The notes beneath the pieces were generated by a model. The model had not been told where the DNA came from, searched no databases, and was given only the letters and a program-made list of their open reading frames with translations. Below are positions 43,116 to 50,951 of a DNA stretch of 64,000 nucleotides, one piece after another. Every line of letters begins with the position of its first letter. The stretch's first letter is position 1. A program made the translations under genes and the position numbers. Source of the DNA: CAG-698 sp964385755 (GTDB lineage Bacteria; Bacillota_I; Bacilli_A; ML615J-28; CAG-698); contig CAYLPZ010000002.1 of the NCBI GenBank assembly GCA_964385755.1, positions 1 to 64,000 on the forward strand. The letters run 5' to 3'.

Positions 43116-44135
43116 ATGAAAGTATTTTCAATTATTAGGAAAGTATTAATATTTATATTATTTTTATTATTTATTTTTTGCAATAATTCATTTGTTAAAG
43201 CAAGTGAACTTTGTTTTGCAAAATCATATTGTTTATTAGATGCAAATTCAAAAAGAGTTTTAGCCGAAAGCAATAAAGATCAAAGATTATTAACTGCATC
43301 TATTTGTAAAATATTAACTGGATATATTGCTTTAGATAACATTTCACTAGAAAAAAAAGTAGTTGTAACAAAAGAAGCTTGTAATCAAATAGGTTCAAAA
43401 GTATATTTTGAAGAAGGAGATGTAGTTACCGTTAGAGATTTACTTTCTGGTTTACTTCTTAGAAGTGGTAATGATTGTGCTTATTTACTTTCCTTAGAGG
43501 TTTGTGATAGCATCGAAGATTTTGCAATTCTTATGAATGATTACGCAAGAAAAATAGGAATGAAGAATTCATCATTTTCTAATCCATCTGGTTTAGATGA
43601 TGAAAATTATAATTATTCTACAGCTTATGATATGGCAATATTAATGGCTTATGTGATGAAAAATGATGATTACAGAAAAATAATAAGTCAAAAAAGTTAT
43701 AAAAGTGAAACATTATCTGGTAAAAATATTTATTTTTTAAATAAGCACAAACTTGTTCATAACCTTGATTATGTAGTTGCTGGGAAGACAGGATACACTG
43801 AAAAAGCAAAAAGAACATTAGTCACTTTCGCAAGTAATTCAGGGATGGATTTAGTATGTGTCACTTTTCAATCTTCTAATGATTGGAATGAGCACAAAAG
43901 ATTATTTGAGTATGGTTTTAATACATATAAAAATGAAATAGTAATAGATAAAGGATACATTTCTTATCAAAATTCAACATTAATTATACCAAATGATCTT
44001 GTTATTCCAATAATGAAAGACGAGATGATAGATGTAATCTTCTACACTAAAGATGGTATATTAACTGGTGATGTTGCGATAAATGCAAATAATAAACTAA
44101 TAAAAACTTACCTTTATAGTAGGTACTTTAAGTGA
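43116..44135 (+). CDS. dacB: D-alanyl-D-alanine carboxypeptidase, sporulation DacB/DacF type
   Basis: This is a penicillin-binding protein of peptidase family S11 that trims the terminal D-Ala of peptidoglycan stems. The 339-residue precursor has a signal peptide (residues ~1-28) and the three active-site motifs: S-x-x-K in LTASICKILT, S-x-N in LLRSGNDCAYL, and KTG in VAGKTGYTEKAKR. The next genes are spmA and spmB, each overlapping by 4 nt, which reproduces the B. subtilis dacB-spmA-spmB operon that sets spore cortex structure and core dehydration. That context, more than sequence, supports a spore role. Confidence 0.88.
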   Translation: MKVFSIIRKVLIFILFLLFIFCNNSFVKASELCFAKSYCLLDANSKRVLAESNKDQRLLTASICKILTGYIALDNISLEKKVVVTKEACNQIGSKVYFEEGDVVTVRDLLSGLLLRSGNDCAYLLSLEVCDSIEDFAILMNDYARKIGMKNSSFSNPSGLDDENYNYSTAYDMAILMAYVMKNDDYRKIISQKSYKSETLSGKNIYFLNKHKLVHNLDYVVAGKTGYTEKAKRTLVTFASNSGMDLVCVTFQSSNDWNEHKRLFEYGFNTYKNEIVIDKGYISYQNSTLIIPNDLVIPIMKDEMIDVIFYTKDGILTGDVAINANNKLIKTYLYSRYFK

Positions 44136-44677
44136 ACAAAATATTTGTTTTTATTATTATTTTTTCATTCATCTTTGGTTTAATAACTGGTAATTTAGAT
44201 TTAATGAGTATGGCACTTTTAGATGTACCTAAAAAAGCAATTATAAGTTTTATTAATTTGTTTTCAATTATGATTTTATATAATGGATTAATTATGATTA
44301 TGCAAAAGTCAGGAATTTTACATACTCTATCAAAATTAGGAAAAAATAAACTTAAAAAAATATTTGAAACAAATGATCAAACACTTGAGTTGATTTCACT
44401 AGTTATCTGGACAAACTTATTAGGGTTAGGTATTGGTAACTTACCAATATCCCTTAAGATAATAAGAAACATTGAAAAAAATAAAAAGGCACTTATTACA
44501 TATATTTTTATTAACATCTCATCACTGTGCATTATGCCTATTAGTTTAATCACATTAAGAAGCTCATTTTCTGCTTTTATTATCATACCGTTTATTCCAT
44601 TACTATTTATAACTAGTTTAATAACTACAATTGTAGCTTATTTAATAGCTCGAAAATTAAAGGAAGATGATACTTGA
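44132..44677 (+). CDS. spmA: Spore maturation protein SpmA
   Basis: SpmA and SpmB are membrane proteins needed for full dehydration of the spore core. The 181-residue chain has five to six hydrophobic segments and a nucleoside-recognition (Gate) domain pattern: ISFINLFSIMILYNGLIMIMQKSGIL, then NLLGLGIGNLPISLKIIR, where B. subtilis-type proteins have a G-x-GNAATP-like turn. It starts with GTG, overlapping the dacB stop by 4 nt. Confidence 0.85.
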   Translation: MNKIFVFIIIFSFIFGLITGNLDLMSMALLDVPKKAIISFINLFSIMILYNGLIMIMQKSGILHTLSKLGKNKLKKIFETNDQTLELISLVIWTNLLGLGIGNLPISLKIIRNIEKNKKALITYIFINISSLCIMPISLITLRSSFSAFIIIPFIPLLFITSLITTIVAYLIARKLKEDDT

Positions 44678-45177
44678 GTAATTTAATATTTATTATTTTA
44701 TTTGTAACTGTTATATGTGTTGCTTTTATTAAAAAAATTGATTGTTATCAAATATTTATTGATGGCACAAAAGAAGCTTTTACTTGTTCGATTAATTTAT
44801 TTTCAACATTATTTACTTTTATGCTAGCCCTAACACTTTTTCAAAATTGTGGAATTACAGAATATTTAGAACAGGTAATTAATTTTGATTATATAGATAT
44901 TGTATTACAAATGATAATAAGGCCATTATCTAGTTCATCTTCTTATACAATTTTATTAGATATAATAAAAGAAGAAGGAGTAGATTCGCTTAAGAGTATG
45001 CTTGCAACAATTATTCATTTTGCTTCTGATTCTAGTATATATTTGATTACTATTTATACTCAGTTTACTAATGTAAAATTAAGTAAAAAAGTATATATAT
45101 TTGGATATATATTAAATATACTCAGTTATTTAATTGGAATATGTTTAATTTTGTTTTTTTATGTAATATTCAATTAA
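44674..45177 (+). CDS. spmB: Spore maturation protein SpmB
   Basis: The second Gate-domain protein of the pair has 167 residues. Landmarks are DGTKEAFTCSINLFSTLFTFMLALTLFQNCGI, RPLSSSSSYTILLDII (B. subtilis SpmB has an RPLSGS-x-A turn here) and HFASDSSIYLITIYT. Four to five transmembrane helices. The start is TTG at 44674, overlapping spmA by 4 nt, so dacB, spmA and spmB are translationally coupled. Confidence 0.85.
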   Translation: MSNLIFIILFVTVICVAFIKKIDCYQIFIDGTKEAFTCSINLFSTLFTFMLALTLFQNCGITEYLEQVINFDYIDIVLQMIIRPLSSSSSYTILLDIIKEEGVDSLKSMLATIIHFASDSSIYLITIYTQFTNVKLSKKVYIFGYILNILSYLIGICLILFFYVIFN

Positions 45178-45252
45178 TGAGAAAAAATAATTGAAAAAAA
45201 TAAGTTTATTTAATAAAATATATATGTTATTATTAAACAAGTAGGGATTATT

Positions 45253-46152
45253 ATGAAATATTGCTTTTCAAGTTACAATACAGATATCAATGCTTTATCA
45301 CTAATTGATGTAGATTTACAAAATAATTATTATCAAGTGGTAGATAAAGTTTCATTATATGAGCCAAGTTTTTGTATATCATATAAAGATTATATTTTTA
45401 CATATACTAAAAATCCTCTTTATTTGTTATGTTATAAAATAATAAATAACAAGTTTACTTTGTATTGTAGATTATCTTTACCTTTGATGACTCTTACTCA
45501 TTTATATTTTAATAGTGCTTTAGGTATTTTGTATGGTGCTAGCTATAAAGATGGTAAAGTTATTAAAGCAAGATTTGATGAAGAAAATAAATGTTTTAAT
45601 GATTTATCTATTTTAGATCAACAGGGGTTATGCCATTGTGTTTTTGAAGGATCAGATAATTCTGTTTATGTCATTAATATAAAACAAGATTTGTTATATC
45701 ATTATGATAGCGAATTGAATTTAATAAATAAAATATCATTTGATGAAAATACTGGACCAAGACATGGTATTTATTATAAAAATGCAATTTATATTGTCTC
45801 AGAATATTCAAATGAAGTTTTTAAAATTGTTGATAATAAAATAATAAAAAAATCTAAAACTATTAAAGTTAATGTTAAATCTTTTGGAGGAACATTATTT
45901 GCCTTTAATGATTTAATATTTGTTTCAAATCGTGGAGAGGAAACGATAGCAATCTTTGATTTAGACTTGCACTATATTAAAAGTTATAATGTTTATGGTA
46001 ATCACTCAAGGCATATGATTTTTGATAGATATAATAAAATAATAATATCTTGTAATAAAAATAGTAATCAAGTAAGCATAATAGATGTTTTTTCTGGAAA
46101 ATTGTTACTAAGTATTCCGTATGAAAAAGTAAGTTGTGTTTGTAAATTATAA
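45253..46152 (+). CDS. Lactonase-family (YncE/Pgl-like) beta-propeller protein
   Basis: The protein has 299 residues and no signal peptide. Repeating beta blades run through the chain, and the last third has the family pattern of 6-phosphogluconolactonase-like propellers: TGPRHGIYYKNAIYIVSEYS, then FVSNRGEETIAIFDLDL, GNHSRHMIFDRYN and SCNKNSNQVSIIDV. Relatives hydrolyse 6-phosphogluconolactone or bind unknown ligands. The family is likely, the substrate uncertain. It is 75 nt after spmB and 16 nt before rluB; it does not occur at this place in B. subtilis. Confidence 0.7.
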   Translation: MKYCFSSYNTDINALSLIDVDLQNNYYQVVDKVSLYEPSFCISYKDYIFTYTKNPLYLLCYKIINNKFTLYCRLSLPLMTLTHLYFNSALGILYGASYKDGKVIKARFDEENKCFNDLSILDQQGLCHCVFEGSDNSVYVINIKQDLLYHYDSELNLINKISFDENTGPRHGIYYKNAIYIVSEYSNEVFKIVDNKIIKKSKTIKVNVKSFGGTLFAFNDLIFVSNRGEETIAIFDLDLHYIKSYNVYGNHSRHMIFDRYNKIIISCNKNSNQVSIIDVFSGKLLLSIPYEKVSCVCKL

Positions 46153-46168
46153 ATAGAGGTTTAATAAA

Positions 46169-46894
46169 ATGGAAAGATTACAAAAATATATAGCAGATTG
46201 TGGTGTAGCATCACGAAGAAAAGCGGAAGAGTTAATTTTAGAAGGAAAAGTTACTGTGAATGGTATTGTGACAACCGAACTTGGTACAAAAGTAACAGGA
46301 AATGATATCATTTGTGTGAATGGGGAAGTGGTTGAAAAACAAGAAAAGGTTTATTATCTTATGAATAAACCCCGTGGTGTTGTTTCAACTGTTAGTGATG
46401 AAAAGAATAGAAAAACAGTTATTTCAATTTTACCAAAAGAAATTCAAGATAAACGCGTTTTTCCTGTTGGCAGATTAGATTACGATACAAAAGGAGTATT
46501 ACTGCTTACTAATGATGGTGAGTTCATGAATCTATTAGTTGGTCCACAATCAAATCTTCCTAAGGAATACTTAGCAAGAGTTGAAGGTATCATTAATAAG
46601 AAAGCATTAATTAAACTATCTAATGGAATAAAGATAGATAATTATGTCACAAGACATTGTACTGTTTATGTAAAAAGTGTTGATGCGAAAAACAATTCTT
46701 CATTAGTTGGATTAATTTTACGTGAAGGGAAAAATCATCAAGTTAAAAAAATGCTTGAAGCTGTTGGTTTTCCTGTAAAGCATCTTACAAGAATCTCTTT
46801 TGGGAATTTGACATGTGAAAACGTTAAAGAAGGAGAAGTAAGGAAGCTTACAATTCATGAAGTAAAAACATTAGTTGCTTTATCAAAACAGTAA
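46169..46894 (+). CDS. rluB: 23S rRNA pseudouridine synthase, RluB family
   Basis: RluB-type enzymes form pseudouridine near position 2605 of 23S rRNA. The 241 residues have an S4 RNA-binding domain (ERLQKYIADCGVASRRKAEELILEGKVTVNG) followed by the RsuA-type catalytic domain with the Asp in GRLDYDTKGVLLLTNDGE, plus NKPRGVVST and EGKNHQVKKML. It lies close to dacB-spmA-spmB, as in Bacilli. A terminator follows. Confidence 0.93.
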   Translation: MERLQKYIADCGVASRRKAEELILEGKVTVNGIVTTELGTKVTGNDIICVNGEVVEKQEKVYYLMNKPRGVVSTVSDEKNRKTVISILPKEIQDKRVFPVGRLDYDTKGVLLLTNDGEFMNLLVGPQSNLPKEYLARVEGIINKKALIKLSNGIKIDNYVTRHCTVYVKSVDAKNNSSLVGLILREGKNHQVKKMLEAVGFPVKHLTRISFGNLTCENVKEGEVRKLTIHEVKTLVALSKQ

Positions 46895-46930
46895 TATTTA
46901 GAGAAATTAAATAAAAGATAATATAATAAT

Positions 46931-46959
46931 AACGGGAATAATTACTATCCCGTTTTTAT
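46931..46959 (+). terminator. Terminator after rluB
   Basis: AACGGGA / TCCCGTT has a 10-nt loop and a T run. Confidence 0.8.
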
Positions 46960-47005
46960 TTATGATTAAGCTTAAAAATTCCATTTATAAAATAATAAAA
47001 TTAAA

Positions 47006-47034
47006 TTGCTATTATTTTTAAACTATGATATAAT
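47006..47034 (+). promoter_or_regulatory. Promoter of the cmk-S1 gene
   Basis: TTGCTA, 17 nt, TATAAT, ending 21 nt before the ATG. Confidence 0.75.
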
Positions 47035-47055
47035 AAACGAGTTAGAGGTGTTAAT

Positions 47056-49248
47056 ATGGGTTGGCAAATTGCAATTGACGGTCCTGCAGCAAGCGGAAAA
47101 AGTACGATTTCAAAAATTATTGCAAAAAATCTAGGTTTTGAGTACTTAGACACTGGTGCAATGTATCGTGCAATTACATTAAAAGCATTAAGGCTTAATA
47201 TCGACATTGAAAATGAAGATGAGTATACATTCTTAGATGATACAACACTTGATTTTGTCGATGATAAGTTATTAATGGATGGAGAAGATGTTTCTAAAGA
47301 AATTAGATCTTTAGAAGTTACAAACAATGTATCGGCATCATGTAAACTAAAATGTGTTCGTGACTCTTTAGTTGCCTTACAACGTAAAATAGCAAGTGAG
47401 AAGAATATTATTTTAGATGGTCGTGATATTGGTACTGTTGTGCTTCCTAATGCCAATTTAAAAATATTCCTTTCAGCAAGTTCTAAAGTTCGTGCACAAA
47501 GAAGAATGAAAGAACGTGAAGAAAGTGGAATCTTTCTATCTTTAGAGGAAACAATTAAAGAGATTGATGCTAGAGATTATAAAGATAGTCACCGAGAAAT
47601 CGGTCCTTTAACACAAGCTGATGATGCAATTTTTATTGACACATCAGAGTTTACAATTGAAGAAGTGGTCGAAAGGATCACAAGATTAGTTTTGGAAAGA
47701 GGTTACAGAATGGAAAATTTAGAACAAAAAGTAAACATTGAAAGCCAAGAAGAGGCAAAAGACGAAGAAGTTCAAGTTGAAGAATCACAAGTTGAAGAAG
47801 TTCAAGCTGAAGAAGTTCAAGCTGAAGAGGATCAACAAGAAGAAAAAGCTACTTACAAAGAAATGCAAATCGTTGAAGGAACTGTTGTGGAAGTTCAAGA
47901 AGCTCAACCTGCAAATGAAAGAAGAAACATTAAAGCAAAAGAAGAAAGAGTGTTATTTGAACTTGCTGATGGACAAGAAGGATTCTTATTCCGTAAAGAT
48001 TGTGCAGATATCGCTGATGATGAAGATTTATTTGACAAATTCATCCCTGGTGATGTTGTTAAATTAGCTATTAAAAAGATCTTCCCTGATGGTGGAAAAT
48101 TCATTTTCTCAACTTTATTAGTTGAAAAACATGATAAACTAGTTGAATTTGAAAACACTATTAAAGATCGTCCTATTATCACTTGTAAGGTTATTAAACC
48201 TGTTGCTGATTTTGGTTTATTAATGAAATATGAAGATTTCACATGTTTACTACCAACACAACTTGCTACTGAGCCAAAAGAAGAATTTGAATCATTAGTT
48301 GGAAAAGAATTAGAAGTAGTTCCAATCCGCGTTGATTTATCAAGAATTCGTATTATTGTTTCTCAAGCTCATGCACAAAAGAAAAAAGAAAAAGCTGAAC
48401 GTAAAGAATTTGTTAATCAAATTCAAGTTGGACAAGTTTATGATGGCGTAGTAAAAAATATTGAAAAATATGGCGCATTCGTTGAAATTTATCCTGGAGT
48501 TGAAGGCTTATTACATATTTCTGAATTAGATCATGTTAGAGTTGCAAAAGTTGAAAAAGTTCTAAATTCTGGCGATTCTGTAAAAGTACAAGTTATAACT
48601 GTTGAAAAAGATCATATCGGTCTTTCTCGTAAAGCATTACTTCCTAACCATTGGGCAAATTATTTCGCTGAAAAACAAATCGGTGATGTAGTTACTGGTA
48701 AGGTTTTAGAAATAAATAAAGCTGGTGTACGTGTAAACTTAGCTGAAGAAATCGAAGGTTTCGTACCAAAGAGTGAATATTCTTGGGATCGTGAAGCTCA
48801 AATTGAAGATTCTGTTGAAGTTGGCGCAGAAATTACAGGTAAATTAATCGAAGTTGAAAAATCTAAACGTCGTATTATTATTTCTGTTAAACAGCTTTCT
48901 TCTAATCCATGGGATGAAGTTAAAGTAGCTGTTGGTGATACTTTAGAAGTTAAAGTTTCAAAAGCTTTAGAAGATGGCTTCCGCGTTGAATATGAAGGAT
49001 TAAAAGGCTATATGGCTAAAGGTGCTTTACCAAAAGCTGTTGCATTCGATTCTGTTAAAGAAGGCGATACACTTAAAGTAAAAGTTCGCGTATTTGATGC
49101 TGCAAAACAAAGATTCACAGTATCTATGAGAGATGCTGAAGAACCAAAAGTTGAAAAAGAAAGCTATGCTAAATATATGAAATCAAGCGATAAACCAAGC
49201 AATACTTTTGGTGATTATCTACAAAACTTTAATAAAAACGATAAATAA
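47056..49248 (+). CDS. cmk: Fused cytidylate kinase and ribosomal protein S1-like protein
   Basis: One frame of 730 residues joins two usually separate neighbours. Residues 1-220 are CMP kinase (P-loop IDGPAASGKSTIS, then EYLDTGAMYRA, LDGRDIGTVVLPNA, R-x-x-R-x-x-ER), which makes (d)CDP. Residues ~225-270 are an acidic Gln/Glu/Val repeat linker (VEEVQAEEVQAEEDQQEE). From ~275 there are about five S1 RNA-binding domains, the third canonical (VGQVYDGVVKNIEKYGAFVE). S1-like proteins bind mRNA and assist initiation; in Bacilli the separate YpfD follows cmk. The in-frame link, without stop or internal ribosome site, makes a real fusion likely. An AGAGGTG site precedes the ATG. Confidence 0.9.
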   Translation: MGWQIAIDGPAASGKSTISKIIAKNLGFEYLDTGAMYRAITLKALRLNIDIENEDEYTFLDDTTLDFVDDKLLMDGEDVSKEIRSLEVTNNVSASCKLKCVRDSLVALQRKIASEKNIILDGRDIGTVVLPNANLKIFLSASSKVRAQRRMKEREESGIFLSLEETIKEIDARDYKDSHREIGPLTQADDAIFIDTSEFTIEEVVERITRLVLERGYRMENLEQKVNIESQEEAKDEEVQVEESQVEEVQAEEVQAEEDQQEEKATYKEMQIVEGTVVEVQEAQPANERRNIKAKEERVLFELADGQEGFLFRKDCADIADDEDLFDKFIPGDVVKLAIKKIFPDGGKFIFSTLLVEKHDKLVEFENTIKDRPIITCKVIKPVADFGLLMKYEDFTCLLPTQLATEPKEEFESLVGKELEVVPIRVDLSRIRIIVSQAHAQKKKEKAERKEFVNQIQVGQVYDGVVKNIEKYGAFVEIYPGVEGLLHISELDHVRVAKVEKVLNSGDSVKVQVITVEKDHIGLSRKALLPNHWANYFAEKQIGDVVTGKVLEINKAGVRVNLAEEIEGFVPKSEYSWDREAQIEDSVEVGAEITGKLIEVEKSKRRIIISVKQLSSNPWDEVKVAVGDTLEVKVSKALEDGFRVEYEGLKGYMAKGALPKAVAFDSVKEGDTLKVKVRVFDAAKQRFTVSMRDAEEPKVEKESYAKYMKSSDKPSNTFGDYLQNFNKNDK

Positions 49249-49260
49249 GAGGTTCTCATC

Positions 49261-50580
49261 GTGCGTGGAGTTGTAGCTATAGTTGGAAGACCTAACGTCG
49301 GCAAGTCAAGTTTATTTAATCGTATTGTTGGCGAAAGAAAGTCTATTACAGATGACATTAGTGGCATTACTCGTGATCGTATCTATGCTAAAGCTTCATG
49401 GTTAAATCAAGATCTTCGAATAATCGATACAGGAGGGATCATCTTAAAAGATGAGCCCTTTTCTAAGGAAATTCGAGCACAAGCTTATTTAGCAATTGAT
49501 GAAGCAGATGTAATAGTTATGGTTGTTGATGTCCGCAATGGTATTACAGTACAAGATGAGGATGTTTTCGGTATTTTAGTTAAATCTGGAAAACCAATCA
49601 TCGTTGCCGCAAACAAAGTTGATGATAATTCATTTATGGATACAATATATGATTTCTATTCTCTTGGTTGCGAATGTGTTATGCCAGTAAGTGCTCTTCA
49701 TGGCATTGGTGTTGGTGATTTACTTGATAAAGTAATTGAATTAATGCCAGAACAAAAAAAACCAAATATTGAAGATGGTAGCATAAGATTTTGTTTAATA
49801 GGTCAACCAAATGTTGGTAAGAGTACTCTTGCTAATAGTATTATCGGTGAAAATCGATCTATTATTAGTAATATTCCTGGTACAACAAGAGATGCAATTG
49901 ACACTACATTTACAAGAAATGGTAAGAAATATGTAGTAGTAGATACTGCAGGAATTCGTAAACAAGGAAAAATCTACGAAAATGCTGAAAAATATAGTGT
50001 TTTACGTGCCTTAAAAGCCTTGGAAAGAACTGATATTGCGGTACTAGTTATTGATGGTACTTGTGAATTAAATGAACAAGATAAAAGAATTGCAGGTTAT
50101 GCAAGAGAACTTAATAGACCTATGATTATTGTAGTTAATAAATGGGATATAGTTAGCAAAGATGATAAAACAATGAAAAAAATAACTGAAAAGATTAAAA
50201 CACAAATGCCTTTTTTAGACTTTGCACCAATAATCTTCCTCTCAGCAATCTCATCATCTCGTGTATATAAACTACTTGATCAAATTGATTTTGTCTATGA
50301 AAATTACAATCGAAGAGTAAGTACAAGTGTATTAAATGATATCCTTACAGATGCATTAATTTTAAATCAACCACCTATCTTTAATGGTAATAGACTTAAA
50401 ATTAATTACGCAACTCAAGAAAGTACTGCTCCTCCATCATTTGTTTTATTTGTAAATGATGAACGACACATGCATTTTTCATATCTTCGTTATTTAGAAA
50501 ATTCAATTAGACAAAACTTTGAATTTACTGGTACACCAATTAAATTTACTTTAAGAAAAAAAGATATTGAAGATTTATAA
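49261..50580 (+). CDS. der: Ribosome-assembly GTPase Der (EngA)
   Basis: Der is a double-GTPase needed for 50S assembly. Two G domains are visible: GRPNVGKSSLFNRI with DTGGI and NKVD, then GQPNVGKSTLANSI with DTAGIRKQGK and NKWD, followed by a KH-like C-terminal domain ending EFTGTPIKFTLRKK. 439 residues is standard. It starts at GTG 12 nt after the cmk-S1 stop, matching the cmk-S1-der order of Bacilli. The hairpin that follows carries the next gene's ribosome site. Confidence 0.96.
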   Translation: MRGVVAIVGRPNVGKSSLFNRIVGERKSITDDISGITRDRIYAKASWLNQDLRIIDTGGIILKDEPFSKEIRAQAYLAIDEADVIVMVVDVRNGITVQDEDVFGILVKSGKPIIVAANKVDDNSFMDTIYDFYSLGCECVMPVSALHGIGVGDLLDKVIELMPEQKKPNIEDGSIRFCLIGQPNVGKSTLANSIIGENRSIISNIPGTTRDAIDTTFTRNGKKYVVVDTAGIRKQGKIYENAEKYSVLRALKALERTDIAVLVIDGTCELNEQDKRIAGYARELNRPMIIVVNKWDIVSKDDKTMKKITEKIKTQMPFLDFAPIIFLSAISSSRVYKLLDQIDFVYENYNRRVSTSVLNDILTDALILNQPPIFNGNRLKINYATQESTAPPSFVLFVNDERHMHFSYLRYLENSIRQNFEFTGTPIKFTLRKKDIEDL

Positions 50581-50591
50581 GAAACATAATT

Positions 50592-50629
50592 GTCACCTTT
50601 GCATATATTAATGTGAGGTGACTTTTTTT
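50592..50629 (+). terminator. Hairpin after der that contains the spoVIF ribosome site
   Basis: GTCACCT (50592-50598) pairs with AGGTGAC (50616-50622), followed by seven Ts. The 3' arm is also the only plausible ribosome site of the next gene, whose TTG start begins in the T run. Confidence 0.75.
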
Positions 50630-50864
50630 GAACTTTGGAAATGTTTTTAAATTAATTTCTGACCATGATATAAATCCTGATGATGTCTTTCGATTAGTTG
50701 AAAAGGTAAAAACAATGGATATGAAAAATGAAGGTAATGTACGTTCATTAATACATGATGTAAGTAGGATTGCAAAGAAGGAAATATCAAAAGAAAAAGA
50801 AGATAAACTAGTTAGAAAAATATTAAACGATGGAATTAATGATGATGTGTTAAACATGATATAA
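50628..50864 (+). CDS. spoVIF: Stage VI sporulation protein F-like
   Basis: This 78-residue soluble protein resembles SpoVIF (YjcC), which is needed for coat assembly late in B. subtilis sporulation under sigma-K. Matching points are the N-terminal F-x-x-I-x-x-H-D-I-x-x-DDVF-x-LV-x-KV, then NVRSLIHDVSRIAKKEISKEKEDKLVRKIL. The start is TTG at 50628, spaced 7 nt from GAGGTG, which lies in the 3' arm of the hairpin after der. Its position between der and spoIVA supports a spore role. A terminator overlaps its stop. Confidence 0.65.
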   Translation: MNFGNVFKLISDHDINPDDVFRLVEKVKTMDMKNEGNVRSLIHDVSRIAKKEISKEKEDKLVRKILNDGINDDVLNMI

Positions 50865-50890
50865 AGCTAAGGATTATCTTAGCTTTTTAT
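50863..50890 (+). terminator. Terminator after spoVIF
   Basis: AAAGCTAAG / CTTAGCTTT has a 6-nt loop and a T run. The gene's stop codon is at its left edge. Confidence 0.85.
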
Positions 50891-50897
50891 TTTTTTA

Positions 50898-50926
50898 GTC
50901 ATTTTTATTAATTAAATACATATAAT
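50898..50926 (+). promoter_or_regulatory. Sigma-E-type promoter of spoIVA
   Basis: GTCATTTT, 13 nt, CATATAAT, close to the sigma-E pattern of Bacillus mother-cell genes (-35 like GTCATATT, -10 like CATACAAT, 13-15 nt apart). spoIVA is a known sigma-E gene in B. subtilis. Confidence 0.65.
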
Positions 50927-50951
50927 TAACTAGAAAGAATGGAGAGGTATT

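Noticed and set aside
47738..48067. A 109-codon Lys-rich plus-strand frame within the Cmk-S1 gene
   Set aside because: It is an alternative frame of the Glu/Gln repeat linker and adjoining S1 coding sequence; its low complexity is explained by that repeat.
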